Source: Flavobacterium sp. K5-23 (GTDB taxonomy: Bacteria; Bacteroidota; Bacteroidia; Flavobacteriales; Flavobacteriaceae). From it: a DNA stretch of 64,000 bases. The stretch is taken from contig NZ_CP056783.1 in NCBI RefSeq assembly GCF_023278045.1, positions 2,141,501 to 2,205,500 of the forward strand, read 5' to 3'. Positions 9,409-18,403 of the stretch are shown here, in pieces (positions within the stretch are counted from its first letter, which is position 1; each line of letters begins with the position of its first letter). Under the pieces are notes generated by a model that searched no databases, was not told the DNA's origin, and saw only the letters and a program-made list of their open reading frames with translations. Position numbers and translations under genes: made by a program.

Positions 9409-10167
9409 ATGAAAATTGTTATCTCCCCAGCTAAGTCTTTAAATTTTGAAAAAGAATTGCCTACCACTAAATATTCTGAATCCTCATTCCTAAAAGAATC
9501 AAGGATTATTCATAAAGTTTTGAAACAAAAATCTCCAAAGGATTTATCTGAATTGATGCATATTTCAGATAAATTGGCTGATTTGAATTGGCAACGCAAC
9601 CAGGATTGGAAAACGCCTTTCAATCAAGACAATGCTCGTCCGGCGGTTTATGCTTTTGACGGGGATGTGTACACCGGTCTAGATGCCTATTCGATCCCAA
9701 CAGATAAATTAGACATACTTCAAGACAGCTTGCGCATTTTATCCGGTTTATACGGATTCTTGAAACCCTTAGATTTAATGCAAGCCTACCGCTTAGAAAT
9801 GGGGACTAAAATACCTATAAATGACAGTAAAAATCTATATGAATTCTGGAAAGAAAATTTGACTAAAGCCTTGAACAAAGAGCTTCATAAAGAGGAGTTG
9901 TTCATCAATTTAGCGAGTAATGAATACTTCTCAGCAATTGACGTAAAAGCGTTGAAAGTTCCTGTAATTACGCCAGACTTCAAAGACTATAAAGAGGGTA
10001 AATTGAAAATAATCAGTTTTTTTGCCAAGAAGGCGAGGGGAATGATGGTGCGTTACATTATCGATACTAATGCCCAGACGATTGATGATTTAAAAGGTTT
10101 TAATTACGAAGGATATCAATTTGATGCTAATTTATCAAGTGAGCACAACTTAGTATTTACCAGATAG
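9409..10167 (+). CDS. yaaA: Peroxide stress protein YaaA (DUF328)
   Basis: A 252-residue YaaA/DUF328 protein. E. coli YaaA lowers free intracellular iron during H2O2 stress. The N-terminus MKIVISPAKSLNFE is the family hallmark, so the ATG at 9409 is taken as the start and the 12-codon TTG-initiated extension to 9373 is rejected. Other conserved segments are the FDGDVYTGLDA motif near residue 82 and LSGLYGFLKPLDLMQAYRLEMG near residue 115. The C-terminal GFNYEGYQFD is also typical. Monocistronic, divergent from the GNAT gene. Confidence 0.93.
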   Translation: MKIVISPAKSLNFEKELPTTKYSESSFLKESRIIHKVLKQKSPKDLSELMHISDKLADLNWQRNQDWKTPFNQDNARPAVYAFDGDVYTGLDAYSIPTDKLDILQDSLRILSGLYGFLKPLDLMQAYRLEMGTKIPINDSKNLYEFWKENLTKALNKELHKEELFINLASNEYFSAIDVKALKVPVITPDFKDYKEGKLKIISFFAKKARGMMVRYIIDTNAQTIDDLKGFNYEGYQFDANLSSEHNLVFTR

Positions 10168-10207
10168 GTAGTGTTATTTTTTTGTTTTTACAAAATAAGA
10201 ATTGGTG

Positions 10208-10555
10208 TTATGGATGAATATATTCTTCAAAATCTCTAGAAGACGCTCTCGTTAGTTTTTTATGGTCTCTCGAGAGTTCCATCATGGCGTCTACTCCGTT
10301 TTTCGCACATCTTTTTACTCGGGTTAATCGAGTGGAAAACTCTTCCAGTTTAGTAGCATCGTTAGGTTCTAATTTGTGTTTTATCTTTTGCACAAATTCT
10401 TCAAATTCAGGAATAACAGCACTGTTTTCATTATAATCAGATTTTAAATCTTCTACAAATTCATCAATCTCTTTACTCATATCATTAGAATAGTACTCAC
10501 TTTTAACTCTAATTTCCTGAATGATTTTTTTCAAATTGTTTCCAAATAATCCCAT
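10208..10555 (-). CDS. Hypothetical small helical protein
   Basis: A 115-residue soluble protein with no signal peptide and no recognised domain. It is highly charged and mostly helical by composition, with Lys/Glu-rich segments around residues 20-80 and a conserved-looking start MGLFGNNLKK. It converges on yaaA with a 40-bp gap and has no operon partner. Codon use looks like its neighbours, so it is likely a real gene, but no function can be given. Confidence 0.6.
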   Translation of the reverse strand: MGLFGNNLKKIIQEIRVKSEYYSNDMSKEIDEFVEDLKSDYNENSAVIPEFEEFVQKIKHKLEPNDATKLEEFSTRLTRVKRCAKNGVDAMMELSRDHKKLTRASSRDFEEYIHP

Positions 10556-10702
10556 AGTCCAATTTTTTTTAAATTCAACCTAACTATTTAACTAACAATC
10601 AAATATATGAATTTTTTGAAAATATTTAATTATTAATGGTTGTTATTTTTTAATGGAATTATTTTTTTTCGAAAACACCATTAAGCTGTATCCTAAAAAC
10701 AA

Positions 10703-10732
10703 AAAACTCCGAAAAATAATTTCCGGAGTTTT
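10703..10732 (-). terminator. Intrinsic terminator of the efflux operon
   Basis: A 9-bp stem (AAAACTCCG/CGGAGTTTT) with a T-rich tail on the minus strand, about 50 bp beyond the EmrB-like stop codon. It closes the TetR-TolC-EmrA-EmrB unit. Confidence 0.8.
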
Positions 10733-10783
10733 GATATGCTTGTATAGCTTTATCAATTCTTTTTAATACTGTTAGTGTACCTA

Positions 10784-12367
10784 TTAATGCATGGCATCAG
10801 CAGGGTTAATTTTGTTTTTGCCTTTTTTAATTAAAAGTATAAAAGGGATACATAACAAAAATAAAATCCCCAGATACATAAATAAATCTATGTATGACAA
10901 AACATTGCTTTGAACGATAACCTTAAACTCAATTACTTTGTATGCTTTTTGTAAAGATTCATTGGCACTGAACCCTTTAGCCATAAACCCCTGTTGCAAC
11001 TGGTGTACAGTTTGTTGAACGGTATAAGATGTTTTGTCTAAATGCGAGACTAGATTTACACGGTGCTCTTGATTGAAACGGGCAATAAAAGTGGTAATAA
11101 TCGCGATACCAAACGAACCTCCTAATTGACGCATCATTCCAGTGAAAGCGGCTCCCTCACCTATACTTTTACCTTTAAGAGTTGATAAAGAAAGTGTAGT
11201 AATGGGAACAAATAATAATCCTAAACCAATTCCCCTCCATATTAATGGCCAAAACATATGTTCAGCTCCTGTATCAGGGGTAATCACCCGACTCATCCAA
11301 AAGGTGAATACGAAAAAAACCAAGAAACCCACTGCTACCATATATGCTTGCGGAACCCCTTTTTGAATTGCTTTTCCTATGAATGGCATCATCAATCCAG
11401 TGGTAATCGAACTCGGGATTAAAAGCAACCCTGCATCCAGAGCACTCCATCCCAAAACGGATTGTGTGTATATTGGAATTAAAAAAGTAGAACCATATAA
11501 ACCAAAACCAAGGATAAAACACATAATAGTTCCCACCCTAAGATTAGTGTCTTTCAAGACTCTTAAATTCACTATTGGGTGTTTATAGGTAAGTTCTCTC
11601 CAGATGAATAATAACAGTCCCAAAACAGTCACTACACTTAATGTAATTATTAAGTTATTATTGAACCAGTCATCTTGTTGCCCGTGTTCCAATACAAATT
11701 GCAGCGAACCAATAAAAGAAGCCAAGAAAACAATTCCCCACCAATCGACTTGATTTGCTTTTAGTTTCTCACCGTATTTTGGACTCTTTACAAATGCCAT
11801 TGTTAATAATGTGGCTATAATCCCTAGAGGAATATTGATGTAAAAAATATAAGGCCATGAAAAATTATCCACGATATATCCTCCTAAAGGCGGTCCAAGA
11901 GTAGGGCCAACTATAACTCCCATTCCATAAATTGCCTGTGCCATTCCTCTTTTGGCAACAGGATAACTTTCAGTAATAATAGTTTGCGCAGTTACTAATA
12001 AAGCTCCTCCACCAAGTCCTTGAATAAATCTAAAAGCAACTAATTCCCAAATATTTGTTGCGTTTCCACAAAGGAAGGAAGCTACAGTAAAAATAATGAT
12101 GGATGCCGCAAAATAATTGCGTCTTCCAAATTGTAGCGACAACCAACTCGTCATTGGGATTATAATTACGTTTGCGATGGCATAGGCTGTAATTACCCAA
12201 GCAACATCAGTTAAAGAAGCACCAAGGCTTCCTCGCATATTGTTTAGCGCCACGTTTACAATAGTAGTATCAACAATTTCCAGCATAGCGCACAGCACTG
12301 CCGTAATGGTAATAATAACCCTTCTGAAACCGTATTCGACTAAATCGTCTTCTCCTGTATCAACCAT
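10784..12367 (-). CDS. emrB: EmrB-like DHA2 family MFS multidrug efflux transporter
   Basis: A 527-residue major-facilitator transporter with about 14 hydrophobic segments, the DHA2 (drug:H+ antiporter, 14-TM) pattern. The antiporter motif C-like stretch GVIVGPTLGPPLGG is near residue 150, preceded by RFIQGLGGGALLV. It would work with the adjacent membrane-fusion protein and TolC-type channel to move drugs from the cytoplasm across both membranes, driven by protons. It is the last gene of the operon. The substrate range is not visible from sequence. Confidence 0.9.
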   Translation of the reverse strand: MVDTGEDDLVEYGFRRVIITITAVLCAMLEIVDTTIVNVALNNMRGSLGASLTDVAWVITAYAIANVIIIPMTSWLSLQFGRRNYFAASIIIFTVASFLCGNATNIWELVAFRFIQGLGGGALLVTAQTIITESYPVAKRGMAQAIYGMGVIVGPTLGPPLGGYIVDNFSWPYIFYINIPLGIIATLLTMAFVKSPKYGEKLKANQVDWWGIVFLASFIGSLQFVLEHGQQDDWFNNNLIITLSVVTVLGLLLFIWRELTYKHPIVNLRVLKDTNLRVGTIMCFILGFGLYGSTFLIPIYTQSVLGWSALDAGLLLIPSSITTGLMMPFIGKAIQKGVPQAYMVAVGFLVFFVFTFWMSRVITPDTGAEHMFWPLIWRGIGLGLLFVPITTLSLSTLKGKSIGEGAAFTGMMRQLGGSFGIAIITTFIARFNQEHRVNLVSHLDKTSYTVQQTVHQLQQGFMAKGFSANESLQKAYKVIEFKVIVQSNVLSYIDLFMYLGILFLLCIPFILLIKKGKNKINPADAMH

Positions 12368-12476
12368 TTTATACTTATTATAATTGTCTTTTTATTTCAA
12401 AACGACAGTATGATTCCCATTTATCAATAAACGGAACTATTTCATTATCTAAATTTCAGGATCTAAAAAACGGGAA

Positions 12477-13556
12477 TTAATCTAAATGGACATCCACATA
12501 AACATTCATTCCTGGACGAAGTAATTTTATTTTTTCAACATCATTAGAAGCATTCAATCCAATTTTTACGGGTAATCGTTGAATCGTTTTTACAAAGTTA
12601 CCTGTTGCGTTATCTGGAGGAAGTAATGAAAATTTAGCTCCGGTTGCAGGGGAGAAAGAAGTGATTGTACCTTCAAATTTATAATCTGGGTAAGCATCAA
12701 CTTTAATAATTACTTTTTGGCCAATAATCATTTTGTTTAATTGCGTTTCCTTGAAATTAGCAGTAATCCAAGCCTCATTGTTATTAATGATATAAAAAAG
12801 AGACTGTCCTGGCTGTACCAGTTGACCTGGTTGTATATCAATTTTAGAAACCTGACCATCAATAGCTGCAGTGATAACAGTATAGGTTAAATTAAGTTTT
12901 GCCGCGTTTAGCATCGCCTGAGCTCTTTTTATATTGGCGGAAGCCACATCAGTCTGCTTGTCAGAAACTTTCGATTTAGCCACTACAACTGATTTTTGAT
13001 AAGCACTCGCTTTTTGTTGTTGTTGTAAAATACGCAACTGACTTTCGGCTTCTTGTTTAGTTGCCAAGGCTTGTTCGTATTGTTGTTTCGTAATTGTATG
13101 ACTTTTATATAAATTGTCATATCGGTTGAAATCACTAGATGCACGACCTAATCTAATTTTAGCCGTTTCAATATTCCCGCTTGCTGATTGCACATTAGCA
13201 TCAGATACCGAAATACTGGCCAAAACGCTTCCGCCATCTGCTTTTGAAACTTCAAAATTCCCTTCTGCTGCAGATAATGCTGCAGTTGCTTCGTCAATTT
13301 TTAACTGATAATCTCTTTGGTCGATTGTAAATAAAGTATCTCCTTTTTTTACATAATCATTGTCTTTTATAAACACCTTACTCACGTATCCTGAAACACG
13401 AGGGATTATAGGATTCATATTTTTCTCTATTTGTGCATCGTCTGTTTCTTCGTGAGACAAAGAATGGACGTATTTATAGGTTCCGTAAGTTCCACCCAAA
13501 ACAATTAAAACCGAAAGGATAATAATAAATTTAGTGTTTGTTTTTTTCTTTTCCAT
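12477..13556 (-). CDS. emrA: EmrA-like HlyD family membrane-fusion (periplasmic adaptor) protein
   Basis: A 359-residue adaptor. One N-terminal membrane anchor (residues 9-27) is followed by a biotinyl-lipoyl half (PRVSGYVSKVFIKDNDYVKKGDTLF, given here as the motif region 50-74). A long alpha-hairpin rich in Ala/Gln runs over residues 85-210, and the second lipoyl half with beta-barrel follows (VSKIDIQPGQLVQPGQ region). This is the classical EmrA layout. It sits between the TolC gene (12 bp upstream) and emrB (109 bp downstream), so it bridges the MFS pump and the outer-membrane channel. Confidence 0.92.
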   Translation of the reverse strand: MEKKKTNTKFIIILSVLIVLGGTYGTYKYVHSLSHEETDDAQIEKNMNPIIPRVSGYVSKVFIKDNDYVKKGDTLFTIDQRDYQLKIDEATAALSAAEGNFEVSKADGGSVLASISVSDANVQSASGNIETAKIRLGRASSDFNRYDNLYKSHTITKQQYEQALATKQEAESQLRILQQQQKASAYQKSVVVAKSKVSDKQTDVASANIKRAQAMLNAAKLNLTYTVITAAIDGQVSKIDIQPGQLVQPGQSLFYIINNNEAWITANFKETQLNKMIIGQKVIIKVDAYPDYKFEGTITSFSPATGAKFSLLPPDNATGNFVKTIQRLPVKIGLNASNDVEKIKLLRPGMNVYVDVHLD

Positions 13557-13568
13557 CTGTGGTTTTGA

Positions 13569-14891
13569 TTATGATTTTGAATGATTGAATGATTGTGATA
13601 ATTGTCCGGTAACAGAAAGCAATTCATAATATTTTTGAATTACGTTAGCTTTCGATAAAGCATTATTGATTGTCGCATTTAATTGCTCCACATCGGCTTC
13701 CAGTAAATCGTTTGTGTCCGAAAGTCCGTTGTCATACTTGTCTTTTATGATTCTATAATTTTCTGATGCTTGCTCCACAGCTTGATTATAAACTGTTCTT
13801 TGTTTCTGAGCTAAATTATAATCTTCAATCGCTTTCTGAACTTGAATTTTTATATAATCCGTCAGCATTTCTTCGGTATTGTGTAATTCAATCGCTTTAC
13901 TTTCGGCAATTTTCACCATAACCCCGTTTTTAACTATTGCTCCCAGATCATAAGAAATCCCAACACCAAAGTTCATAGCATTTTGAACTGTTATTACATT
14001 TTTAAGGTCTAATGCAGTGTAACCGCCAAGAAGCGCAATCGATGGGTAATAAGCACTTCGTGCCATTTTGATATTTGCCTGACTTGCTTTTTCTTGAAAA
14101 TGAATGGCTTCTAGATCTTTTCTGTTTTGAAGAGCAGGTGATTCATTTGATGGGGTAGTTCCCATTTTAAAATCGGCGAAATCACTTTCACGAACTTCTA
14201 ATTCGGTTCCCGGAGCCAATTTTAAAAGGCTAACTAAGTGAAAATTGACAATGTTCAACGTGTTATTAGCCTCGTCCAGAGAAAGCTGAATTTTTGAAAC
14301 TTGTAATTGTGATTTCAGTAAATCATTTCTTGGAATGATTCCGTTTTTCTCTAATTCAATAAAATCAAGAACACGCTGTTCGGCTCTTTTTTGGTTTTCT
14401 TCAAGAAGTTCTACCGTTTTTTGAGCTTTAAAAAGACCCGCATAATAATTAATCACTTTCATAGCTACATCTTCCTTTGTTTGTGAAGCCGTTGCTATTT
14501 CGGCCTGATACAAATTATCGTATATTTTAATGCTATTTTGGATTTTAAAACCAGCAAATACAGGCACACTCGCACTGACTTGACCTATCATTAGTTGGTT
14601 TACTACCGGTAGTGTTTGTGAATTATTGTTGTTAATCTTAAAATCTACATCTGCTCCTGCTAATCTTTGGTACTGACCTGCAACTTTCAAATCTGGGTAT
14701 TGATTGTTTTTTATGGATTGCAATTCAAATTTTTTAGTTTCTGCCTTTGTATTGGCTAATGAAACTTCGTTGCTTTTTGTCCACGCAAAATGTATGGCTT
14801 CATCGAGTGTCAAACTCGTTTTCTCTTGTGCTTCTACGGTGGGAATTCCAATAAGGAAGATACCAAAGAATAGGAATTGACTAATTTTCAT
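13569..14891 (-). CDS. TolC family outer-membrane efflux channel (emr operon)
   Basis: A 440-residue TolC-type protein with a Sec signal peptide (residues 1-21, cleaved after VEA-Q). Two homologous coiled-coil repeats are visible, each beginning with an LTLDEAIHFAW-like or LEAIHFQEKASQANIKMARSAYYPS-like segment, as expected for the trimeric alpha-barrel. It is placed between the TetR gene and emrA, with 12 bp to the latter, so it most likely provides the outer-membrane exit for the EmrAB pump. Confidence 0.9.
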   Translation of the reverse strand: MKISQFLFFGIFLIGIPTVEAQEKTSLTLDEAIHFAWTKSNEVSLANTKAETKKFELQSIKNNQYPDLKVAGQYQRLAGADVDFKINNNNSQTLPVVNQLMIGQVSASVPVFAGFKIQNSIKIYDNLYQAEIATASQTKEDVAMKVINYYAGLFKAQKTVELLEENQKRAEQRVLDFIELEKNGIIPRNDLLKSQLQVSKIQLSLDEANNTLNIVNFHLVSLLKLAPGTELEVRESDFADFKMGTTPSNESPALQNRKDLEAIHFQEKASQANIKMARSAYYPSIALLGGYTALDLKNVITVQNAMNFGVGISYDLGAIVKNGVMVKIAESKAIELHNTEEMLTDYIKIQVQKAIEDYNLAQKQRTVYNQAVEQASENYRIIKDKYDNGLSDTNDLLEADVEQLNATINNALSKANVIQKYYELLSVTGQLSQSFNHSKS

Positions 14892-14954
14892 ACTTAGATT
14901 ATATTTGTTTTTATTGGAATATGGAATTTGTACTCGTTTTTATGATATGTAGCA

Positions 14955-15602
14955 TTACATTTCTGTAGCGCTCACGTCATATACGAGAAGTGCTTTAATT
15001 GTTTGTTGAATGTGTTTTGTTAGATTTGTTTTAATGTAATTATTGAATAATTCCTCAGAGTTCAGGTTTAATAAATCAGAGAAATAATCTTTATTCATAT
15101 GGAAATGAAAAAAAGTACCCAAAATTGTAGGTGTCAATAAAGGGATTGAAATATCTTTTCTAAAAACTCCTTTTTCCTGACCTTCTTTGATAATGGTTTC
15201 AAGCGTTTTAAAATTGCTTTTTCTCAACTCATAAAAAGCATTGATATTGATTTCTTCTTTTTTAGTGGCTTTCTCAAAATGTAAGATTCTGTAAATTCCT
15301 TTATTGCAATTTATCTTATGGATATAAATCTCAATCAGTTTATTGATTTTATCAATAGGTTCTAGATTTATAGTTAATAAATTATCTATCTGAATCTTTA
15401 AATCTTTGGTTCTAAATATTACCAAGGATTCTAGTAATCGCTCCTTTGACCCAAAATAATAGGACACCATAGCGATATTAATTTTCGCTTCTTTTGCTAT
15501 AGTTCTTATTGATGTACCATCAAATCCTTTCTCAGCAAATAAGTTTTCTGCCACCTGAAGAATTTGAATTTGTTTGTCGTTAAAATCGCTATTGAATGGC
15601 AT
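14955..15602 (-). CDS. TetR family regulator of the efflux operon
   Basis: A 215-residue TetR/AcrR repressor. The N-terminal helix-turn-helix covers residues 8-55 (AENLFAEKGFDGTSIRTIAKEA, then INIAMVSYYFGSKERLL as the recognition helix). The C-terminal part is the variable ligand-binding and dimerisation domain. It is the first gene of the operon, 63 bp upstream of the TolC gene. A palindromic operator lies immediately upstream of its start, consistent with repression of the whole operon and of itself. Confidence 0.92.
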   Translation of the reverse strand: MPFNSDFNDKQIQILQVAENLFAEKGFDGTSIRTIAKEAKINIAMVSYYFGSKERLLESLVIFRTKDLKIQIDNLLTINLEPIDKINKLIEIYIHKINCNKGIYRILHFEKATKKEEININAFYELRKSNFKTLETIIKEGQEKGVFRKDISIPLLTPTILGTFFHFHMNKDYFSDLLNLNSEELFNNYIKTNLTKHIQQTIKALLVYDVSATEM

Positions 15603-15621
15603 AATTTGAGTTTGTCAGACA

Positions 15622-15660
15622 AAATTAAACAACTGTTTAAATTAAACGCTTGTTTAATTT
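15622..15660 (-). promoter_or_regulatory. Candidate TetR operator upstream of the efflux operon
   Basis: A perfect inverted repeat AAATTAAAC (15639-15647) and GTTTAATTT (15652-15660) with a 4-nt spacer. A second, overlapping near-palindrome (TTAAACAACTGTTTAA) lies at 15625-15640. The site starts 20 bp upstream of the TetR ATG, the usual place for TetR autoregulation. Confidence 0.55.
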
Positions 15661-15758
15661 TATTTTAACTCAATATTAACAATTTAAAAAAGTGATTATG
15701 GGTAAGGGTTTTTGATACTTCGTGAAATTTTTCTATAGTACATTATTACCCAACTTCC

Positions 15759-16071
15759 AATGACGTTTTGTTGAAAGTAAAAAATTATGTTTCACTAATT
15801 TTCTTTTTTGCTTGATCAAAAAAGAAACAAAAAAATCAAGTCTACACTCCCTCGTCGGTCAAATTAGTTTTCGAAGTAGCTTCGCTCTATTCGCCTGCGG
15901 CTCGGGTCTAAAAGAAAAGAACTCTCCGCCGCGGCGGATCAAACAGCTTTTCTTTTTACTTATTCTTCAAACATTTGACACTCGACTGCGGAAGCTAAGG
16001 ACAATTGAACCTCGTGAATTATAGCAATTTTAGTTTGTAATTGAATTCGACTTAAAACCTCAAACGTCATT
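15759..16071 (+). mobile_element. MITE-like non-coding element, copy A (313 bp)
   Basis: The element is bounded by perfect 10-bp terminal inverted repeats, AATGACGTTT at 15759-15768 and AAACGTCATT at 16062-16071. A second copy in the opposite orientation lies at 52456-52731 and is nearly identical over most of its length. Copy A carries about 37 extra bases and other changes in a GC-rich middle section (about 15885-15950). No transposase is encoded; a 70-codon frame inside it appears incidental. It could be a non-autonomous transposable element or a dispersed structural repeat. No clear target-site duplication is visible. Confidence 0.65.
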
Positions 16072-16265
16072 TTTTTTTAATATACCTCGAATTGACGAAT
16101 CCTTAAATTTAATGGTATAGTACTAGAACTTTTGAAGGGAGCAAAATATAAGACAAACGTATTTTTCAGAATAACAGTTTGTTAAGCAAATAAATAATGC
16201 TTCAATAATGTAAATAAAGATCAATGCTTCCTTTTTTCTAAAATTGTGAATATCTATTTTATGAA

Positions 16266-16299
16266 TTGTGATTATTTTTTCCTCAAAAATCTATCTTTG
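16266..16299 (+). promoter_or_regulatory. Promoter of the DUF4494 gene
   Basis: TATCTTTG at 16292-16299 is a perfect match to the Bacteroidota -7 box, and a TTG at 16266-16268 is placed 23 bp upstream. The start codon at 16322 leaves a short 5' leader. Confidence 0.6.
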
Positions 16300-16321
16300 A
16301 CATCCTTAAAAAAATAGAATT

Positions 16322-16879
16322 ATGAGCTCAACTTGGTACGAATGCAAAGTAAAATATAGAAAAACAGATGAAACTGGATTGCAAAAGGTGACTACTGAAC
16401 CTTATCTAGTTGATGCACTATCTTATACAGAAGCGGAAAGCAGAATTAACGAAGAGATGTCGGCATATATCAGTGAAGAGTTTAAAATCACGAATATTAA
16501 AGTAGCGAATTATGCTGAAATCCACCCATTTGAAAATAGCGACCGTTGGTTTAAATCAAAAGTGTCATTATTAGCTTATGATGAAGAAAGCGGAAAAGAA
16601 CGCAAGACAAATATGTATATTTTATTGCAAGCCAATGATGTGAAAGAAGCTTTTGATAACACAACAAGTGTAATGAAAGGGACTATGGGCGACTATAGTA
16701 TTCCGGCTATTTCTGAATCTCCTATAATGGATGTTTTTCCTTATTTTTCTGGTGAAGAAGGTGATCTGGAACAAATAGAAAAGTTCAACGCGCTTAAAGC
16801 TTCAAGACCTGAAGTAGCAGTAGAAATAGAGGATCATATGGAATTTGAAACAGCACCTGAAGAAGAAGCTGCAGTTTAA
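16322..16879 (+). CDS. DUF4494 domain-containing protein
   Basis: A 185-residue soluble protein of the DUF4494 family, common in Bacteroidota and without known function. The first 145 residues hold the domain, beginning STWYECKVKYRKTDE and containing VDALSYTEAESRI and SPIMDVFPYF, all characteristic. The last 25 residues are an acidic tail. It has its own promoter and is followed by a long palindrome that could act as terminator, so it appears monocistronic. Confidence 0.85.
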   Translation: MSSTWYECKVKYRKTDETGLQKVTTEPYLVDALSYTEAESRINEEMSAYISEEFKITNIKVANYAEIHPFENSDRWFKSKVSLLAYDEESGKERKTNMYILLQANDVKEAFDNTTSVMKGTMGDYSIPAISESPIMDVFPYFSGEEGDLEQIEKFNALKASRPEVAVEIEDHMEFETAPEEEAAV

Positions 16880-16902
16880 TTCTAACGATATTTTTTTATA
16901 TT

Positions 16903-16962
16903 ACCGCAAATTCGCAAATTATATAAACAGTGATTAATTGTTTTAATTTGCGAATTTGCGGT
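16903..16962 (+). repeat. Long palindromic repeat, copy 1 (also terminator-like)
   Basis: Perfect 19-bp arms, ACCGCAAATTCGCAAATTA at 16903-16921 and its reverse complement at 16944-16962, followed by GTGTTTTACT and a T run. The same arms and part of the same tail recur at 17820-17869. It lies 23 bp after the DUF4494 stop and could terminate that gene. Confidence 0.75.
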
Positions 16963-17095
16963 GTTTTACTTTTTAAGCTTTTCTTTTAATGTGTTAGAAT
17001 GCCGAATTCCTCGAATTCAATTCCTTAAATATTGGGGTTTTAGGCAACAAAGCTAGAAGCATTTGTCTTTCGAACATTAGAAAAAGGGTTGTATA

Positions 17096-17716
17096 TTAAT
17101 GATAATTAGGATAAAAGAGAATCTCTTTTTTATTGTTTGTTATATTCGAAATCCTAATTTGTTTTAAACAAGCTCCTTTTTCATCTTTAGCAACACAGTT
17201 TATTTGAACTTCGTCAATGAGTTGATCATTTTTGTCCTTGACAACAATTTTAGAAAGTTCATTGTTGGTATAAAAAAAATACTGTGTGTGAAAAGTGGTA
17301 AAATTATCAACTATTTTATTGATAGTCCCATCTTTATTATAATGATAAATGGCTTCATTTTGTTTGTATTTTTTATTAGTGTAACAGCTAATTCGTTCCC
17401 TTTGTTTAGGTTTCCAACGTGTTTTACAATAATAAGGTTCTTTATCTGGATAGGTTTCTTTTACAAACCATAATCGCTTTTCAGTTTCTTGTAAAAGGTT
17501 ACCTAAAGAATCTACAGTTTTAGTATTTTTTAATCGACCGTTTTTAGTAAAAACCATCTGTTTCTTTTGTAAAAGCTTTTTCTGATTATTTACCACTACA
17601 TAAATTTCTTCAGTAGCAGATTTTACACCTTCAGGAAGAAGCAGTTTCTTACTGTCCTTTTTTGTAGCACAGGATTGGAATAGTAGGAGTAAAATATATA
17701 AATAAATAACTCTCAT
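17096..17716 (-). CDS. Hypothetical lipoprotein
   Basis: A 206-residue protein with a lipoprotein signal peptide (lipobox LFQSC, lipidated Cys16). The body is Lys-rich and predicted to be beta-strand rich, with repeated short strands such as VVNNQKKLLQKK, YHYNKDGTINKI and YFFYTNNELSKIV that resemble MORN/RHS-like antiparallel strands. It holds six cysteines after the lipid anchor. No known family was recognised. It is probably an outer-membrane or periplasmic lipoprotein. It stands between two long palindromic repeats and is transcribed alone. Confidence 0.7.
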   Translation of the reverse strand: MRVIYLYILLLLFQSCATKKDSKKLLLPEGVKSATEEIYVVVNNQKKLLQKKQMVFTKNGRLKNTKTVDSLGNLLQETEKRLWFVKETYPDKEPYYCKTRWKPKQRERISCYTNKKYKQNEAIYHYNKDGTINKIVDNFTTFHTQYFFYTNNELSKIVVKDKNDQLIDEVQINCVAKDEKGACLKQIRISNITNNKKEILFYPNYH

Positions 17717-17819
17717 AAACTTTAGTTTTAACTACCTACTAATTTACGTATATAAAACAGAATCAAGATGTTAAAAATTTAATAAAGAAGTGGTTTGTTT
17801 TAAGTTAGTAAAAAAAACC

Positions 17820-17869
17820 ACCGCAAATTCGCAAATTACAATAACAGTTTTAATTTGCGAATTTGCGGT
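17820..17869 (-). repeat. Long palindromic repeat, copy 2 (also terminator-like)
   Basis: The same perfect 19-bp arms as the copy at 16903-16962, here at 17820-17838 and 17851-17869 with a shorter loop. On the minus strand the hairpin is followed by GG and seven T, so it can terminate the GNAT gene that ends at 17885. Confidence 0.75.
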
Positions 17870-17884
17870 GTTTTACTATTTATA

Positions 17885-18403
17885 TTAGTCCAGTTTAGTC
17901 AGTACTTTTTCGTAAGCTTTTCTTGGGCTTCCTCTAAAAAACACTTCTCCACATAAAGTATAACCCAAGTTTTCAAAAACTTTCATCATAGCAATATTGT
18001 CAAAATTAGTGTCTGCCTTTACGCTATATATGTTGTTTTGAAGTGCAAAATCTTCTATATATCCAATAATCATTTTGGCTAAACCTTTACCTAAATATTG
18101 TTCAGAAAGGGCAACTCTATGAATTACTACAAAATCATCGATAGTTAACCATTTTCCTTCAATGTTATCATATGCAGGTTCGTAATTCATTATCACCGCA
18201 CTGTACCCAATGATTGTTTCTCCTTCGACCAAAACAAAACCCTGACCTTTTTCAATGTCTTTTTGTACCACATCTGGATTAGGATATCCGTCTTGCCATT
18301 GATTACTTCCGTCTTTTTTTCTTCGAATGATAGCCTGCTGCAGTATTTGCCATATTGGAGTTGTTTCAGACATCTCCGCTTTTCTAAAGTTATAATGAAT
18401 CAT
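17885..18403 (-). CDS. GNAT family N-acetyltransferase
   Basis: A 172-residue acetyltransferase. Acetyl-CoA binding is shown by VALSEQYLGKGLAKMIIGYIE (about residues 100-120, with the Q-x-L-G-K-G-L-A loop) and the later MMKVFENLGYTLCG motif. The longest frame starts at TTG (18421); the ATG at 18403 (MIHYNFRKAEMSE) is preferred because family members start there with the strand YNFRKA. The substrate is unknown. Monocistronic; its end is marked by palindrome copy 2. Confidence 0.85.
   Translation of the reverse strand: MIHYNFRKAEMSETTPIWQILQQAIIRRKKDGSNQWQDGYPNPDVVQKDIEKGQGFVLVEGETIIGYSAVIMNYEPAYDNIEGKWLTIDDFVVIHRVALSEQYLGKGLAKMIIGYIEDFALQNNIYSVKADTNFDNIAMMKVFENLGYTLCGEVFFRGSPRKAYEKVLTKLD

Noticed and set aside
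15812..16024. A 70-codon plus-strand open frame starting with Met
   Set aside because: It lies wholly inside the MITE-like element, its middle corresponds to the variable section, and it does not continue in copy B. It is treated as incidental.
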